Assembly (NCBI RefSeq): GCF_002797375.1
Contig: NZ_KZ454941.1
Span: 2,496,667 to 2,560,666, forward strand
Direction: 5' to 3'
Origin: Bacillus sp. FJAT-42315
Lineage (GTDB): Bacteria; Bacillota; Bacilli; Bacillales; Domibacillaceae
Length of the DNA: 64,000 nt
The notes below the pieces were generated by a model. The model did no database searches and was not told the DNA's origin. It was given only the letters and a program-made list of their open reading frames with translations. Of this stretch, positions 43,385 to 53,227 are shown piece after piece. How positions within the stretch are numbered: position 1 is the stretch's first letter; the number at the start of each line of letters is the position of its first letter. Both the position numbers and the translations under genes were made by a program.

Positions 43385-44311
43385 TTAAGAAACTTCTTCA
43401 TAAGAAAAAGGAAGAACCATTTTAGGATGCAGAATACAGGAAAACTGATCATCTGAAGACAACTGTACAGCTGTAAAACTCACTAATATCTTATTTACAT
43501 CAATTTGCTTGTGCCCATTACAGATCTGTACCTTGTCCGGTTTAAAAGCAAGTAGCAACTGTTGGGCCTTCCCTACAGATTTCGCGGGAATGATTCTCAT
43601 TTTTTCCAGCCAATCAGTCGGAAGACACCCTTCATCCAATAATAATCGTTCTGGTTGATCAGAGTTGGCGATAATCTCGCTTGGGAGTTTTTCTTCTAAT
43701 CCTTTTGTTGATACTAACATCACCGGCGTTTTCGAGATCGGATCTTGCAATTGGTTACCCGTATCCACTAACCCTCTAACGAGTAAAACTAAGCCGTTCA
43801 TTTCAATGGTCACGTCCATCAACTGATCATACTGTATTTGCGCCGTTTGAAAGTCGTCCATTCTGTTTTTAGCAAAGTACCAAGCTAATGGGAAACCAAA
43901 CATCACGAAGATCCAGCTAATCGGATCACCAACACCACGTAAACTTGCTAGAAACACGTTAGACTCAATATTCATATCAAATTGAATAAAATAATGGGCC
44001 CCTAAAAGCATCCCGCCCGTTAAAAAAGTAGAAAAATACAGAGCCATTAAATTAGCAAAGAAAAATTTCCAGCGCTTAAAACCATACGCAACAAGCACCA
44101 TACTAATAGATAAAGCCAACTTAGATATCGGATGTCCAGTCAATTCCATCCAGGGACTGATAATAAAAAACACACTCATAGATCCAACTAGCCCACCTAG
44201 CACTAGACGATACCCTTTAACTGAACGTTTCAAAAATATAGCACTCATCCAAAGTAATAAACAATCCGCTAAGAAATTCAGTAACCACAAGGCATCTAAA
44301 TAAAGGATCAC
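43385..44311 (-). CDS. spoIIGA: Sigma-E processing aspartic peptidase SpoIIGA
   Basis: 308 residues. Five membrane helices fill the first 150 residues. The C-terminal cytoplasmic domain is a retropepsin-like aspartic protease with the catalytic motif LVDTGNQLQDPIS. It cleaves pro-sigma-E at the septum in response to SpoIIR from the forespore. GTG at 44311 follows GAGGAGGG. It is the first gene of the spoIIG operon, behind a Spo0A-type promoter. Confidence 0.95.
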   Translation of the reverse strand: MILYLDALWLLNFLADCLLLWMSAIFLKRSVKGYRLVLGGLVGSMSVFFIISPWMELTGHPISKLALSISMVLVAYGFKRWKFFFANLMALYFSTFLTGGMLLGAHYFIQFDMNIESNVFLASLRGVGDPISWIFVMFGFPLAWYFAKNRMDDFQTAQIQYDQLMDVTIEMNGLVLLVRGLVDTGNQLQDPISKTPVMLVSTKGLEEKLPSEIIANSDQPERLLLDEGCLPTDWLEKMRIIPAKSVGKAQQLLLAFKPDKVQICNGHKQIDVNKILVSFTAVQLSSDDQFSCILHPKMVLPFSYEEVS

Positions 44312-44359
44312 GCCGTCCCTCCTCCTGGAAAATAAATTGTTAGCAGCTGAATTGATTTA

Positions 44360-44446
44360 AGTATAGAGGACACTGCAATAGAAGTCTGTCACAATTAGGA
44401 AGAAAAAAAGAAGAGTTTTTCATGGAAGCTTTCGAAGTTTGTCAAA
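44360..44446 (-). promoter_or_regulatory. spoIIG promoter with Spo0A box
   Basis: -10 TATACT (44360-44365) is preceded by GTGACA (44387-44392) with an abnormal 21-base spacer. The long spacer is the hallmark of the Spo0A-activated B. subtilis spoIIG promoter. A perfect 0A box TTTGTCAAA (44438-44446) lies about 85-93 bases before the expected start point, near the distance of site 1 in B. subtilis. Partial TGTCACA at the -35 may be the second site. Confidence 0.65.
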
Positions 44447-44491
44447 CGTTTTTAGTTATAAATTGCATAAGTAGAACTATTATCCTATAAT

Positions 44492-44530
44492 TAAAAAGAA
44501 AAGAGTAGCACCTTTCAGTCTACTCTTTTC
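44492..44530 (-). terminator. Terminator after ftsZ
   Basis: GAAAAGAGTAG (44520-44530 side) pairs perfectly with CTACTCTTTTC (44498-44508), then TTTTTAA on the minus strand. Confidence 0.9.
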
Positions 44531-44571
44531 CATTAATTTCAATTTTAGTTATTAAGAGCACTCCCCTTGAA

Positions 44572-45726
44572 TCATCGACGTCGATTACGGTTGCGAAGGA
44601 AAGTTGGTATATCGAGTGTATCTTCTACCGGCTGAGAGTGCTGTCTTGGCGGCATATCTTGTTGAACAGGCTCTTCACGCTTCACTTCTCGTTTAGGTGC
44701 TGGAGTGACTGTCGATGGTTGTGGCTTTGTTTGACCAAACCCAGTACGGGGCTGCTTTGGTGGTTGCAGAGCAGATTCTTTAAATCCAGTCGCAATCACT
44801 GTTACCACGATTTCATCTTTTAAATTTTCATTAATGACAGAACCAAAGATCATATTCACTTCTTGATCAGAAGCAGAAGCTACAATGTCTGCTGCCTCTT
44901 GAACTTCATACAAGCTTAAATTCGTGCCACCAGTAATGTTCATAATCACACCTTGTGCACCGTCAATAGACGTTTCAAGTAACGGACTAGAAATCGCTTT
45001 TTTAGCTGCTTCAGCTGCACGATTTTCGCCCGAAGCTACCCCAATCCCCATTAAAGCTGATCCTTTATTCGACATAATCGTTTTCACATCAGCAAAGTCA
45101 AGGTTAATTAATCCAGGAGTAGCAATTAAATCCGAAATACCTTGGACCCCTTGTCGAAGAACATTATCGGCTTCTCTAAACGCTTCAAGCATCGGCGTGC
45201 TCTTATCGACAATTTCCAATAGACGATCATTCGGAATCACGATCAGCGTATCGACAGCGGCCTTCATCGCCTCTATTCCACCTGCTGCTTGTGTGGCACG
45301 CTTACGACCTTCAAACGTAAAAGGACGTGTAACAACCCCAACAGTTAATGCTCCAAGGTCTTTAGAGATTTGAGCGATTACAGGTGCTGCTCCAGTTCCT
45401 GTTCCTCCACCCATTCCTGCTGTAACGAATACCATATCCGCTCCACGTAACGCTTCTTCAATTTGCTCTTTGCTTTCTTCCGCTGCTTTCTTTCCAACTT
45501 CAGGATTCGCACCTGCACCAAGTCCACGAGTCAGCTTCGAACCAATTTGCATTTTTATTTCTGCTTTTGACAAGTTTAATGCTTGGGCGTCCGTATTAAC
45601 GGCAATAAATTCTACTCCTTGAACCCCATGTTCGATCATACGGTTCACAGCATTATTTCCGCCGCCACCTACACCTATAACTTTAATTGTTGCTAATGAA
45701 TCTAAATTAGTATCAAACTCCAACAT
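44572..45726 (-). CDS. ftsZ: Cell division GTPase FtsZ
   Basis: 384 residues. The tubulin signature is [10 protein letters not shown] (near 104-113), the N-terminal nucleotide loop [13 protein letters not shown], and the T7 loop contains [12 protein letters not shown] proline/glutamine-rich linker (about 318-365) leads to the C-terminal peptide [16 protein letters not shown]. This peptide binds FtsA, SepF and other partners. FtsZ polymerises into the Z-ring. It follows ftsA by 39 bases. Confidence 0.98.
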   Translation of the reverse strand: MLEFDTNLDSLATIKVIGVGGGGNNAVNRMIEHGVQGVEFIAVNTDAQALNLSKAEIKMQIGSKLTRGLGAGANPEVGKKAAEESKEQIEEALRGADMVFVTAGMGGGTGTGAAPVIAQISKDLGALTVGVVTRPFTFEGRKRATQAAGGIEAMKAAVDTLIVIPNDRLLEIVDKSTPMLEAFREADNVLRQGVQGISDLIATPGLINLDFADVKTIMSNKGSALMGIGVASGENRAAEAAKKAISSPLLETSIDGAQGVIMNITGGTNLSLYEVQEAADIVASASDQEVNMIFGSVINENLKDEIVVTVIATGFKESALQPPKQPRTGFGQTKPQPSTVTPAPKREVKREEPVQQDMPPRQHSQPVEDTLDIPTFLRNRNRRR

Positions 45727-45765
45727 GACAAATCCTCCTAATTCGTCGTTATTTCTCTATGATGA

Positions 45766-47055
45766 CTATTCTTCAAAAAAGTAGCCGAAGAATTTTTTTA
45801 CTTTCGAAGTCAATTTTTGATCTTCTGTCTTCTCGGGTTTCACCTTTTTAGGCTGAGGGGCTTCTTTCGGCCGCGTTTCAGTTACAGTCATTGGCTCTAG
45901 AGTTGTACTTACATTTCTTCCTTGCAATCTAGCATTTTTGTACGCATATTTAATTAAACCAACTGCCGCCGTATATTGCGGTTCCCTTACTCCGATATAA
46001 TCAGGAATAGCTACGCGAACACGGTTTTGGAACACATCTTGCGCTAAATCAAGAATACCTTGTATGGCAGATGTACCTCCAGTTAAAACAAAACCTCCAG
46101 GTACATCATGAACCCCTTGATGTCTCAATTCCTCAATCACCATTTCAAACACTTCTTCTAATCTAGCCTCAATGATATCAGAAATTTCAAGTTGGTTAAA
46201 TTGTTGCTGCTGATCGCTTCCTATGATTGGAACACTGAATACTTCCTCTTCAGAAGCGAGGTCATAAAAAGCATGACCGTAAGTTCGCTTTACTTGCTCG
46301 GCATCCTCCGTCGAAGTACGTAAACCAATGGATAAATCCTTTGTAATGTGATCGCCACCAATTGGAAAAACAACCGCTCCTTTTAAATAACCTTGATTAA
46401 AGACAGAAACCGTGGTAGAACCTCCGCCGATATCGACTAAAACTGTTCCTAGGTTTTGTTCATCCTTTGATAAAGCAATTTCCCCAGCAGCTAGTGGTTG
46501 AAACACAATATCCATAATTTCTAGACCAGCCCGTTCTACACAACGCAACGTATTATGTAAAAATGTTTTAGAACCCGTTACAATAATACCCTCCATCTCC
46601 AAACGGACTCCGATCATTCCTCGTGGATCCATAATTTCATCCAAACCATCCACAATAAACTGCTTAGGAATGACATTAATGATTTCACGATCAGGAGGAA
46701 TAGACATCACTTGAGAAGCATCCATTACTCTAATAATATCTTCATCTGTTATTTCTCTATTTTCGCTAGATACAGCGACAACACCGTTGCATGGATGCAA
46801 AAGCGCGTGATTACCAGCAATCCCTACAATCACTTGCTTAATTTCCATACCAACCATTCTCTCGGCCTGTTCAATTGCCTTTTTAATAGAATGAACGGTT
46901 TCATCTATATCCACCACGGAACCTTTTCGAATTCCTTTAGATTTAACGCTCCCAACACCGATAATATTTAAAGAATCATTAACCATTTCTCCAATAATGA
47001 CCTTTATGGCGGATGTACCGATGTCAAGGCTAACCAAAATCTCATTGCTGTTCAT
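45766..47055 (-). CDS. ftsA: Cell division protein FtsA
   Basis: 429 residues, actin-like ATPase that anchors FtsZ to membrane. The phosphate-1 motif SLDIGTSAIKVIIGE opens the protein, followed by the 1C domain and VLVDIGGGSTTVSVF. The C-terminal amphipathic helix SKVKKFFGYFFEE is the membrane anchor. It starts with AGGAGGTG and is preceded by a 304-base AT-rich region likely to hold its promoters. Confidence 0.97.
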   Translation of the reverse strand: MNSNEILVSLDIGTSAIKVIIGEMVNDSLNIIGVGSVKSKGIRKGSVVDIDETVHSIKKAIEQAERMVGMEIKQVIVGIAGNHALLHPCNGVVAVSSENREITDEDIIRVMDASQVMSIPPDREIINVIPKQFIVDGLDEIMDPRGMIGVRLEMEGIIVTGSKTFLHNTLRCVERAGLEIMDIVFQPLAAGEIALSKDEQNLGTVLVDIGGGSTTVSVFNQGYLKGAVVFPIGGDHITKDLSIGLRTSTEDAEQVKRTYGHAFYDLASEEEVFSVPIIGSDQQQQFNQLEISDIIEARLEEVFEMVIEELRHQGVHDVPGGFVLTGGTSAIQGILDLAQDVFQNRVRVAIPDYIGVREPQYTAAVGLIKYAYKNARLQGRNVSTTLEPMTVTETRPKEAPQPKKVKPEKTEDQKLTSKVKKFFGYFFEE

Positions 47056-47136
47056 TCTTTGGCACCTCCTTTACCTCCAAACAACTCTTTGATCGAACAA
47101 CAATATAACTACTCATTATTCATTTTTATACAGAGA

Positions 47137-47166
47137 GTATTCGTCATTTTGAACAAATTTCCCTTT
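47137..47166 (-). promoter_or_regulatory. Candidate sigma-H promoter of ftsAZ
   Basis: -35 AAAGGGAAA (47158-47166), 12-base spacer, -10 GACGAATAC (47137-47145). Compared with consensus RNAGGAWWW and RNNGAATWW each half has one mismatch. In B. subtilis a sigma-H promoter boosts ftsAZ at sporulation onset; this site is at a similar place about 80 bases before ftsA. Confidence 0.5.
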
Positions 47167-47316
47167 TAATATTCATCGTTTTTTCAGTCTTTTCCATTTT
47201 AAATTTCAGAAAACAAAATGACTTATCTTAACCCCTTTAAAGGAACAACTGTTATTTCTAAGTCTACACTAAGATGTAAACCTAGAAAAGCCAAACCTCA
47301 CCCAATAAAGAGGAAG

Positions 47317-47338
47317 AACAAACAAAATTTTGTTTGTT
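47317..47338. repeat. Perfect 22-bp AT-rich palindrome
   Basis: AACAAACAAAA is followed at once by its exact reverse complement. There is no loop, so it may act as a DNA operator or extruding palindrome rather than an RNA hairpin; function unknown. Confidence 0.7.
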
Positions 47339-47359
47339 AAAGATTAAAACCTTAAATCT

Positions 47360-48145
47360 TTATGGATCTACTGGTGATTGTTCTTCTTGGTCACCAGTTT
47401 TCGCATCGTATGCCCTGAAATATGAGCCTATTTCAATATCGATGACCCCTTTAACATTGGGGTCTAGTTGACTTACAATCGATGGATAATACACCATCTT
47501 GTCAGAAAATGTCTTCAATGAAGCCGAGACTTCAAATCCGTCATTCATAAATAATTGAATATGATAGGAGTCTGTTTTTTTAGGTTTATAATAAATTTCA
47601 GAGATTGAATTAGTAATTTCATTTGGCAAATCCCCTAAAGAATTCATCATGTCATCTAACACTTTTCCTTCTTTAAATCCATGAAGTACCGGAAGCTCAT
47701 CTAAAGTTTGCGTTGTGGCTGTTTTTAACACGGTTCCATTATCTAAAACAGGGTAAAAGCCCCTTCCTTTTGATAAATAAGCAAGCTTAGCTCTCTCTTC
47801 TACTTTAATCACTAATTTATTCGGAAAGGAAAAAGAGACGACTGCTTCTTTAATTTTCGGATGACGTTGTAGTTGTTCAGCTACTCCCTGTTTGTTCACA
47901 CTCCACACGCTACTTTCCTCACGAAGCCCGCTTGTTTCGATCACTTCATCTTTAGATAAAAAATGGTTGCCAATTACATCAATTTGCTGTACTCGACTAA
48001 GGGGAGACTGAAAGTAGACAATGGTAATCACAATTAGAAAAAAGAGCGAAATGATGCTAGCAAGACGCCGATTTGTTTTTCGTTTTCTCAACTTTTTCAG
48101 CTTCGGAATTCGCTCTTCAATTGAAATGATCTTTCCTTTTTCCAT
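47360..48145 (-). CDS. divIB: Cell division protein DivIB (FtsQ)
   Basis: 261 residues from ATG at 48145 after GGGAGGA; a start 18 bases upstream lies before that site. A basic cytoplasmic tail (LKKLRKRKTNRRL) is followed by one membrane helix (about 31-50), a POTRA domain (VQQIDVIGNHFLSKDEVIE) and the beta domain. DivIB joins FtsL and DivIC in the divisome. murB, which separates murG and divIB in B. subtilis, is absent. Confidence 0.93.
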   Translation of the reverse strand: MEKGKIISIEERIPKLKKLRKRKTNRRLASIISLFFLIVITIVYFQSPLSRVQQIDVIGNHFLSKDEVIETSGLREESSVWSVNKQGVAEQLQRHPKIKEAVVSFSFPNKLVIKVEERAKLAYLSKGRGFYPVLDNGTVLKTATTQTLDELPVLHGFKEGKVLDDMMNSLGDLPNEITNSISEIYYKPKKTDSYHIQLFMNDGFEVSASLKTFSDKMVYYPSIVSQLDPNVKGVIDIEIGSYFRAYDAKTGDQEEQSPVDP

Positions 48146-48253
48146 GCCTGTTCCTCCCGACAAACGGACTGTTTATAAAAATAGAAACAACATACCCCAT
48201 CTCATATTAAATGTCGCCAGAGAGAGCATTTCACCCAAATGCTAGGCTCTTTC

Positions 48254-49351
48254 TTAGCTTTTCCCTGTCAATTGGAGCATCACTTTATATAGACGATCGG
48301 ATGCATCTTTAATTCCTAATTTTTCAGCCGCTCGTTTCATCGTTTTCAATTCTTTTTCATCTAATAATATAGCATCTAAATGTTTAATTAACGTTTCTGC
48401 TGTTAAATCTTTTTCGTGTAATAAACTAGCTGCTTGATGGTCAGTGAGTGAACGAGCATTTTTTTCTTGATGATTATTAGTCACATAAGGACTTGGCACA
48501 AGAATACTCGGTACACCTAAAGCAGTTAATTCAGCCAAAGTCGTTGCTCCCGCTCGTGATAATACTAAATCACTTTCAACAAGCACGTCAGGCATATTGT
48601 AAATAAACGGAGCAATCGCTACATTTTTCGGCTTTCCTACCTTCTCAATTTCCGATTGCACTTGATTATAATGAACCTCACCGGTAATATAAAGGACTTG
48701 ATACGTTCGACTAGCAATGGTTGGTAGCGCTTGAATGACCGCCTCGTTAATTGGACGTGCTCCACGGCTTCCTCCAAAAATTAATACCGTTTTCTTATCG
48801 TTCGTTAAACCAAACTCGCTCAAACCGCCAGATGGTTTGGCGTTCGCCACTTCTGATGCACGAGGATTTCCTGTAAGCACAACCTTTTCTTTTGGAAAAA
48901 ACGTTTCCGCTTCCTGAAAGCAAATAGCGATTTTGTCGACATACTTACTCAAAAACTTATTCGTTAAGCCTGGTACACTATTTTGCTCATGAATAATTGT
49001 TGGGATTCCAAGCTTTGAAGCTGCATACACAACAGGCCCGCAAACATAACCGCCTGTGCCGATAACAACATCTGGTTTAAATTCCCTCAACATTTTCTTA
49101 CACTCGCTAACTCCTTTTAAAAAGCGCATCACAGTCTTTACATTTTCCATCGATATCGAACGTTTAAAACCAGTGATTTCAATTGTTCGAAAAGGGATAG
49201 CTTCTCTCGTTACTAATTTAGACTCCAATCCCGCTTCTGTTCCAATGTACAAAAAGGATGTTTCAGGATGTTTTTCCTTTATCATTCGAATAAGAGCAAG
49301 AGCTGGATAAATATGACCTCCAGTTCCCCCGCCACTAACAACAACCTTCAT
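48254..49351 (-). CDS. murG: UDP-N-acetylglucosamine transferase MurG
   Basis: 365 residues, GT-B glycosyltransferase that adds GlcNAc to lipid I to form lipid II on the inner membrane face. The N-domain has [17 protein letters not shown], the first glycine loop. [13 protein letters not shown] and the C-domain nucleotide motif [24 protein letters not shown] are conserved. ATG at 49351 follows GAGGTG. A 376-base spacer and terminator separate it from spoVE, so it probably has its own promoter. Confidence 0.97.
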   Translation of the reverse strand: MKVVVSGGGTGGHIYPALALIRMIKEKHPETSFLYIGTEAGLESKLVTREAIPFRTIEITGFKRSISMENVKTVMRFLKGVSECKKMLREFKPDVVIGTGGYVCGPVVYAASKLGIPTIIHEQNSVPGLTNKFLSKYVDKIAICFQEAETFFPKEKVVLTGNPRASEVANAKPSGGLSEFGLTNDKKTVLIFGGSRGARPINEAVIQALPTIASRTYQVLYITGEVHYNQVQSEIEKVGKPKNVAIAPFIYNMPDVLVESDLVLSRAGATTLAELTALGVPSILVPSPYVTNNHQEKNARSLTDHQAASLLHEKDLTAETLIKHLDAILLDEKELKTMKRAAEKLGIKDASDRLYKVMLQLTGKS

Positions 49352-49727
49352 CTATTTTCACCTCAAATTAATATATGCCCTCTCAAGTATTGGTATATTT
49401 CAAAAAAATAACTTCTTGAAAGCTTTTACTATCATACTACATTTTCTTATTATATAAATATAGCTTTAGTCTAATTGAAAATAAATCAAAAAAAATGTAG
49501 CAATTTTCATCTAATTGTTACATTTACATCGCTTAAAAAACAAGCCATATCATAATTCGTGCATTCTCATATTAAATCAATATTTCGCGATAATCAATCA
49601 ATATCCTTTAAAAGCGAAAGAAATCATTTTATCTTTTAACTGAACTAATAAAAATATTAGAGGTTTAATCATCTAACTCCCCATCAACTGTTTCTCAAAA
49701 AAAAGAAACCTTAAAAGGCTTCTTTTT
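49352..49727 (-). other. spoVE-murG spacer (376 bases, AT-rich)
   Basis: Very AT-rich. The spoVE terminator is at one end. A 24-codon frame (49598-49672, starting MIKPLIFLLVQL) has GGGGAG four bases before its ATG but no recognisable homology; it is treated as uncertain. A CTAATA/TATTAG inverted repeat sits near 49645-49660. No convincing murG promoter was identified, although several TATAAT-like strings occur. Confidence 0.6.
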
Positions 49728-49729
49728 TT
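49696..49729 (-). terminator. Terminator after spoVE
   Basis: AAGAAGCC pairs with GGTTTCTT through G-U pairs around TTTTAA, followed by a run of eight T. It begins at the spoVE stop codon. Confidence 0.85.
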
Positions 49730-50828
49730 AATACCGTGAATATCTACTAACGTTCAATAAAATGCCCATAGCGGCAAGCATCAATGTTAACGATGACCCA
49801 CCATAGCTTAAAAACGGTAACGTAATACCAGTCACCGGCATCAGTCCTGTCACAACTCCAACATTGATCATCACTTGAATAGCCACCATAGCCACCACCC
49901 CTACCGCCAAAAAGCTACCGAATAAATCCGGAGCTCCTAACGCCACGCGAATCCCGCGCCAAAGCAAAAGAGAAAATAGCAGCAGTAAAAAAATGCCACC
50001 AATAAAGCCGAGCTCTTCTGCTAAAATAGCAAAAATAAAATCTGTTTGTGGTTCAGGCAAATAGTAATACTTTTGCCTGCTTTCGCCTATTCCTAATCCA
50101 AACAAGCCACCTGGTCCGATCGCATAGAGGGATTGAATAATTTGAAAACCACTTCCTAGCGGATCAGACCAAGGATCTAAAAACGAAGTAATCCGTTTCA
50201 TCCGATAAGGAGCCGATAACACTAACCCGACGAATCCCACTAAACCGACCATACCTAACATCGCAAAATGAAAAATTCTTGCCCCTGCCACAAAGATCAT
50301 CACGACACAAGTACCAACCATGACCGTACCCGTCCCGAGATCCGGCTGTAACATAATTAATCCAAAAGCAGTAAACACGAGCGCGAGGGCAGGCACTAAT
50401 CCTTTACGAAACTCCATCATATATTTTTGATTGTCTGCTAAATATCCAGATAAAAAAATGATCATAGCGAGCTTCATAAATTCCGAAGGCTGAATCGAGA
50501 AGGCCCCAGCTCCGATCCAGCTTTGAGAACCGTTCCGAACCATTCCAACGCCAGGAATAAGAACTAGAATTAACAGGATGAAGCAGATGACGATCCCAAT
50601 CCTTGAAAGCCTTCTCCAAGTCCAATATTCCACATTCATAATAAAATACATCGCACCAAGGCCAACACCAGCAAATAACAACTGCCTTTTAGCAAAAAAG
50701 AAAGGATCATCAAACTTGTATTTAGCCCATACTTCACTAGCGCTATACACCATCGTGATTCCAATAGTAAGCAATAACAAAATAATAATCAGCAACAAGT
50801 AGTCAGGTGCAGACTTTTTTACCGACAA
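49728..50828 (-). CDS. spoVE: SEDS-family lipid II polymerase SpoVE
   Basis: 366 residues from TTG at 50828, seven bases after GAGGTG; a TTG six bases earlier is too close. Ten membrane helices are expected. SEDS signatures are NGSQSWIGAGAFSIQPSEFMKL, QPDLGTGTVMV, YLPEPQTDFIFAILAEELGF and PFLSYGGSS. Length and dcw position between murD and murG identify it as SpoVE rather than FtsW. It polymerises cortex peptidoglycan with SpoVD. The operon with murE-mraY-murD is conserved. Confidence 0.9.
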   Translation of the reverse strand: MSVKKSAPDYLLLIIILLLLTIGITMVYSASEVWAKYKFDDPFFFAKRQLLFAGVGLGAMYFIMNVEYWTWRRLSRIGIVICFILLILVLIPGVGMVRNGSQSWIGAGAFSIQPSEFMKLAMIIFLSGYLADNQKYMMEFRKGLVPALALVFTAFGLIMLQPDLGTGTVMVGTCVVMIFVAGARIFHFAMLGMVGLVGFVGLVLSAPYRMKRITSFLDPWSDPLGSGFQIIQSLYAIGPGGLFGLGIGESRQKYYYLPEPQTDFIFAILAEELGFIGGIFLLLLFSLLLWRGIRVALGAPDLFGSFLAVGVVAMVAIQVMINVGVVTGLMPVTGITLPFLSYGGSSLTLMLAAMGILLNVSRYSRY

Positions 50829-50898
50829 TGACAAACACCTCTAATTCATAGAATCAGAGCCTTGTCCATCACGCTCTTACTTAAACTAAGACAGGCTC

Positions 50899-52251
50899 TT
50901 AGTTAAGTGTATGCACCGCCTCAATAAATATATCTCCGCGCTGTTCGAAAGTTTTATACTGATCCCAGCTAGCACAAGCAGGAGATAATAAAATCGTATC
51001 ACCAGACTGTGACAATTGATACGCCTTAGTAACCGCTTCTGCCATAGCCTCCACTTTCACTACCTCGACAATCCCTGCCTTACGAGCAGTTTCAGCTAGT
51101 TTATTTGCCGTTTGTCCAAATGTCACCAACGCTTTCACATTGTGTAAATACGGAATCAAATCATCAAAATCATTTCCGCGGTCTAACCCACCCGCAAGCA
51201 AGATAGTAGGTCCTGCAAAAGCAGCAAGGGCACTTTTCGTCGCTAACGTATTCGTTGCTTTCGAATCATTATAAAATTTTCTTCCATTCAGCTCACGAAC
51301 AAATTGCGTCCGATGTTTGACGCCAGAAAAAGTAGATAACACTTCTCGAATCGCCTCATTCGACACACCCGCCAACTTCACTGCTGAAATCGCACATAAA
51401 ATATTTTCTAAGTTATGCGCACCAGGTAAAGCGATCTCCTGTAACTTCATGATATTTTCCCCACGGAAGTACACCTCACCGTTCTCTGCATAAGCTCCAT
51501 TAGCAACTGTCGTTTTCGTCGAGAACGGCACAATCATCGCTTTAGATTGTTTGGCTAATTGGAATAATTCTTCTTGATCTGCGTTAACAATAAAGAAATC
51601 CTCTTCCGTTTGATTTTTTGTAATATTTAATTTTGCCCCTACATACTCATCTTTCGTTCCATGATAGTCAAGATGGGCATCGTATATATTCGTAATAATT
51701 GCAATGTGCGGGCAGAATTGATCAATGCCCATCAACTGAAACGAGGAAAGCTCGATGACGACATGGTCTTCTTCCGTGGCTTGTTGAACCACTTGAGAAG
51801 CTACTTCGCCAATATTCCCAGCAATAATCGCTTTTTTACGATCCGCTTCAAATATTTTATAAATAAGGGTTGTTGTTGTTGTCTTCCCATTGGTCCCAGT
51901 AATACCGATTAGTGGAGCTTCTGAAATTAAATAAGCAAGCTCTACTTCCGTTAATACAGGAATACCTCTAGCAACCGCTCCGTTCACAAGTGGATTAGAG
52001 TACGGAATACCAGGGTTTTTTACAATCATTTCAAACCCTTCTTCAAGCAACCCAATTGGATGGCTACCACAAATCACTGTAATCCCTTGCTCAAGCAAAT
52101 GTTGAGCTTGCGGGTTTTCATCTAACGGCTTTTGATCATTCACTGTCACAAAAGCACCGAGCTTATGCAAAAGTAGAGCGGCACTCACTCCACTTTTCGC
52201 CAATCCAAGTACAAGAACTTTTTTATGCTGATAATCTGTTATTGTTTTCAA
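50899..52251 (-). CDS. murD: UDP-N-acetylmuramoyl-L-alanine:D-glutamate ligase
   Basis: 450 residues. It adds D-Glu to UDP-MurNAc-L-Ala. The N-domain nucleotide site VLVLGLAKSGVSAA binds the UDP substrate. The ATP loop is [17 protein letters not shown]. Other Mur signatures are ELSSFQLMG, DSKATNTLATKSAL and LLSPACASWDQYKTFEQRG. The start is TTG at 52251, directly abutting the mraY stop. Confidence 0.97.
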   Translation of the reverse strand: MKTITDYQHKKVLVLGLAKSGVSAALLLHKLGAFVTVNDQKPLDENPQAQHLLEQGITVICGSHPIGLLEEGFEMIVKNPGIPYSNPLVNGAVARGIPVLTEVELAYLISEAPLIGITGTNGKTTTTTLIYKIFEADRKKAIIAGNIGEVASQVVQQATEEDHVVIELSSFQLMGIDQFCPHIAIITNIYDAHLDYHGTKDEYVGAKLNITKNQTEEDFFIVNADQEELFQLAKQSKAMIVPFSTKTTVANGAYAENGEVYFRGENIMKLQEIALPGAHNLENILCAISAVKLAGVSNEAIREVLSTFSGVKHRTQFVRELNGRKFYNDSKATNTLATKSALAAFAGPTILLAGGLDRGNDFDDLIPYLHNVKALVTFGQTANKLAETARKAGIVEVVKVEAMAEAVTKAYQLSQSGDTILLSPACASWDQYKTFEQRGDIFIEAVHTLN

Positions 52252-53226
52252 TTACATCCACGCTCCGATATAAATTCCGATCACTGCACATAACACACCG
52301 ACCGTCCAAAAAGTGACAACTACTCTCCACTCAGACCAACCGCCAAGCTCAAAATGGTGGTGAAGTGGACTCATGCGAAATACACGTTTACCTGTCGTTT
52401 TAAAGGAAACGACTTGAATTATGACAGATAGAGTTTCTGCAACAAACACAGCGCCAATCACTAACAGTAAAAATTCCGTTTTCGTTAAAATAGAAATGGT
52501 CGCAATCGCTCCACCTAAAGCAAGAGAACCCGTATCTCCCATAAACACTTTTGCAGGATGAGCATTAAAGACTAAAAACCCTAATACTGCCCCAACAACA
52601 GCAAAAGCAAATATCGCTGTTTCATTCATTCCTTGACTCCACGCAATAACAGCAAAGGCACCGAAGGCAATCGCTGAAACCCCTGATACCAGTCCATCTA
52701 AGCCATCCGTTAAGTTCACTGCATTCGAGAAGCCTACTAACCAAAAAATTAAAAAGAGTGCATAGAAAATGCCTAAATCAATCGTGATATTTGTTAAAGG
52801 AAAAGTTAATTCCGTTGATAAATTCGCATTCGTATAAATGACATAGAAAATAATCGAAATCACGATTTGACCTAAAAGCTTCTGCTTCGATGTTAAGCCT
52901 AAGTTTCGCTTCATAACCACTTTAATAAAGTCATCTAAAAATCCAAGCAAGCCAAATCCAACCGTCACTAACAATAGCAAAATCGTTTCTGTGCCGATCC
53001 CTGAATAAATTTGTGACATAAACATCGCCGTAATAATGATCGATAGCAAAATCACAATCCCGCCCATCGTCGGCGTTCCCGATTTCTTTTGATGGGATTC
53101 AGGCCCTTCCTCCCTAATACTTTGCCCAAACTTCAACCTTCTTAAAAACGGGATAAACAACGGTGCAATCGCCACGGTAATGATAAAAGCCATCGCCATC
53201 GTTAAAAAGACATCTCTCTCTAGCAT
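52252..53226 (-). CDS. mraY: Phospho-N-acetylmuramoyl-pentapeptide transferase
   Basis: 324 residues with ten membrane helices. MraY transfers phospho-MurNAc-pentapeptide to undecaprenyl phosphate, making lipid I. Catalytic motifs are [18 protein letters not shown] (paired aspartates), NLTDGLDGL and the C-terminal histidine-rich [12 protein letters not shown] loop. It begins one base after the murE stop. Confidence 0.97.
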   Translation of the reverse strand: MLERDVFLTMAMAFIITVAIAPLFIPFLRRLKFGQSIREEGPESHQKKSGTPTMGGIVILLSIIITAMFMSQIYSGIGTETILLLLVTVGFGLLGFLDDFIKVVMKRNLGLTSKQKLLGQIVISIIFYVIYTNANLSTELTFPLTNITIDLGIFYALFLIFWLVGFSNAVNLTDGLDGLVSGVSAIAFGAFAVIAWSQGMNETAIFAFAVVGAVLGFLVFNAHPAKVFMGDTGSLALGGAIATISILTKTEFLLLVIGAVFVAETLSVIIQVVSFKTTGKRVFRMSPLHHHFELGGWSEWRVVVTFWTVGVLCAVIGIYIGAWM

Positions 53227-53227
53227 A

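Larger units (their letters stand above)
47056..47359 (-). other. divIB-ftsA spacer (304 bases)
   Basis: In B. subtilis ylxW, ylxX and sbp occupy this place; none is here and no coding frame beyond 20 codons with a ribosome binding site was found. The spacer is AT-rich and contains a 22-bp palindrome, a hairpin overlapping the divIB stop (near 47339-47361) and a candidate sigma-H promoter. Confidence 0.75.
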
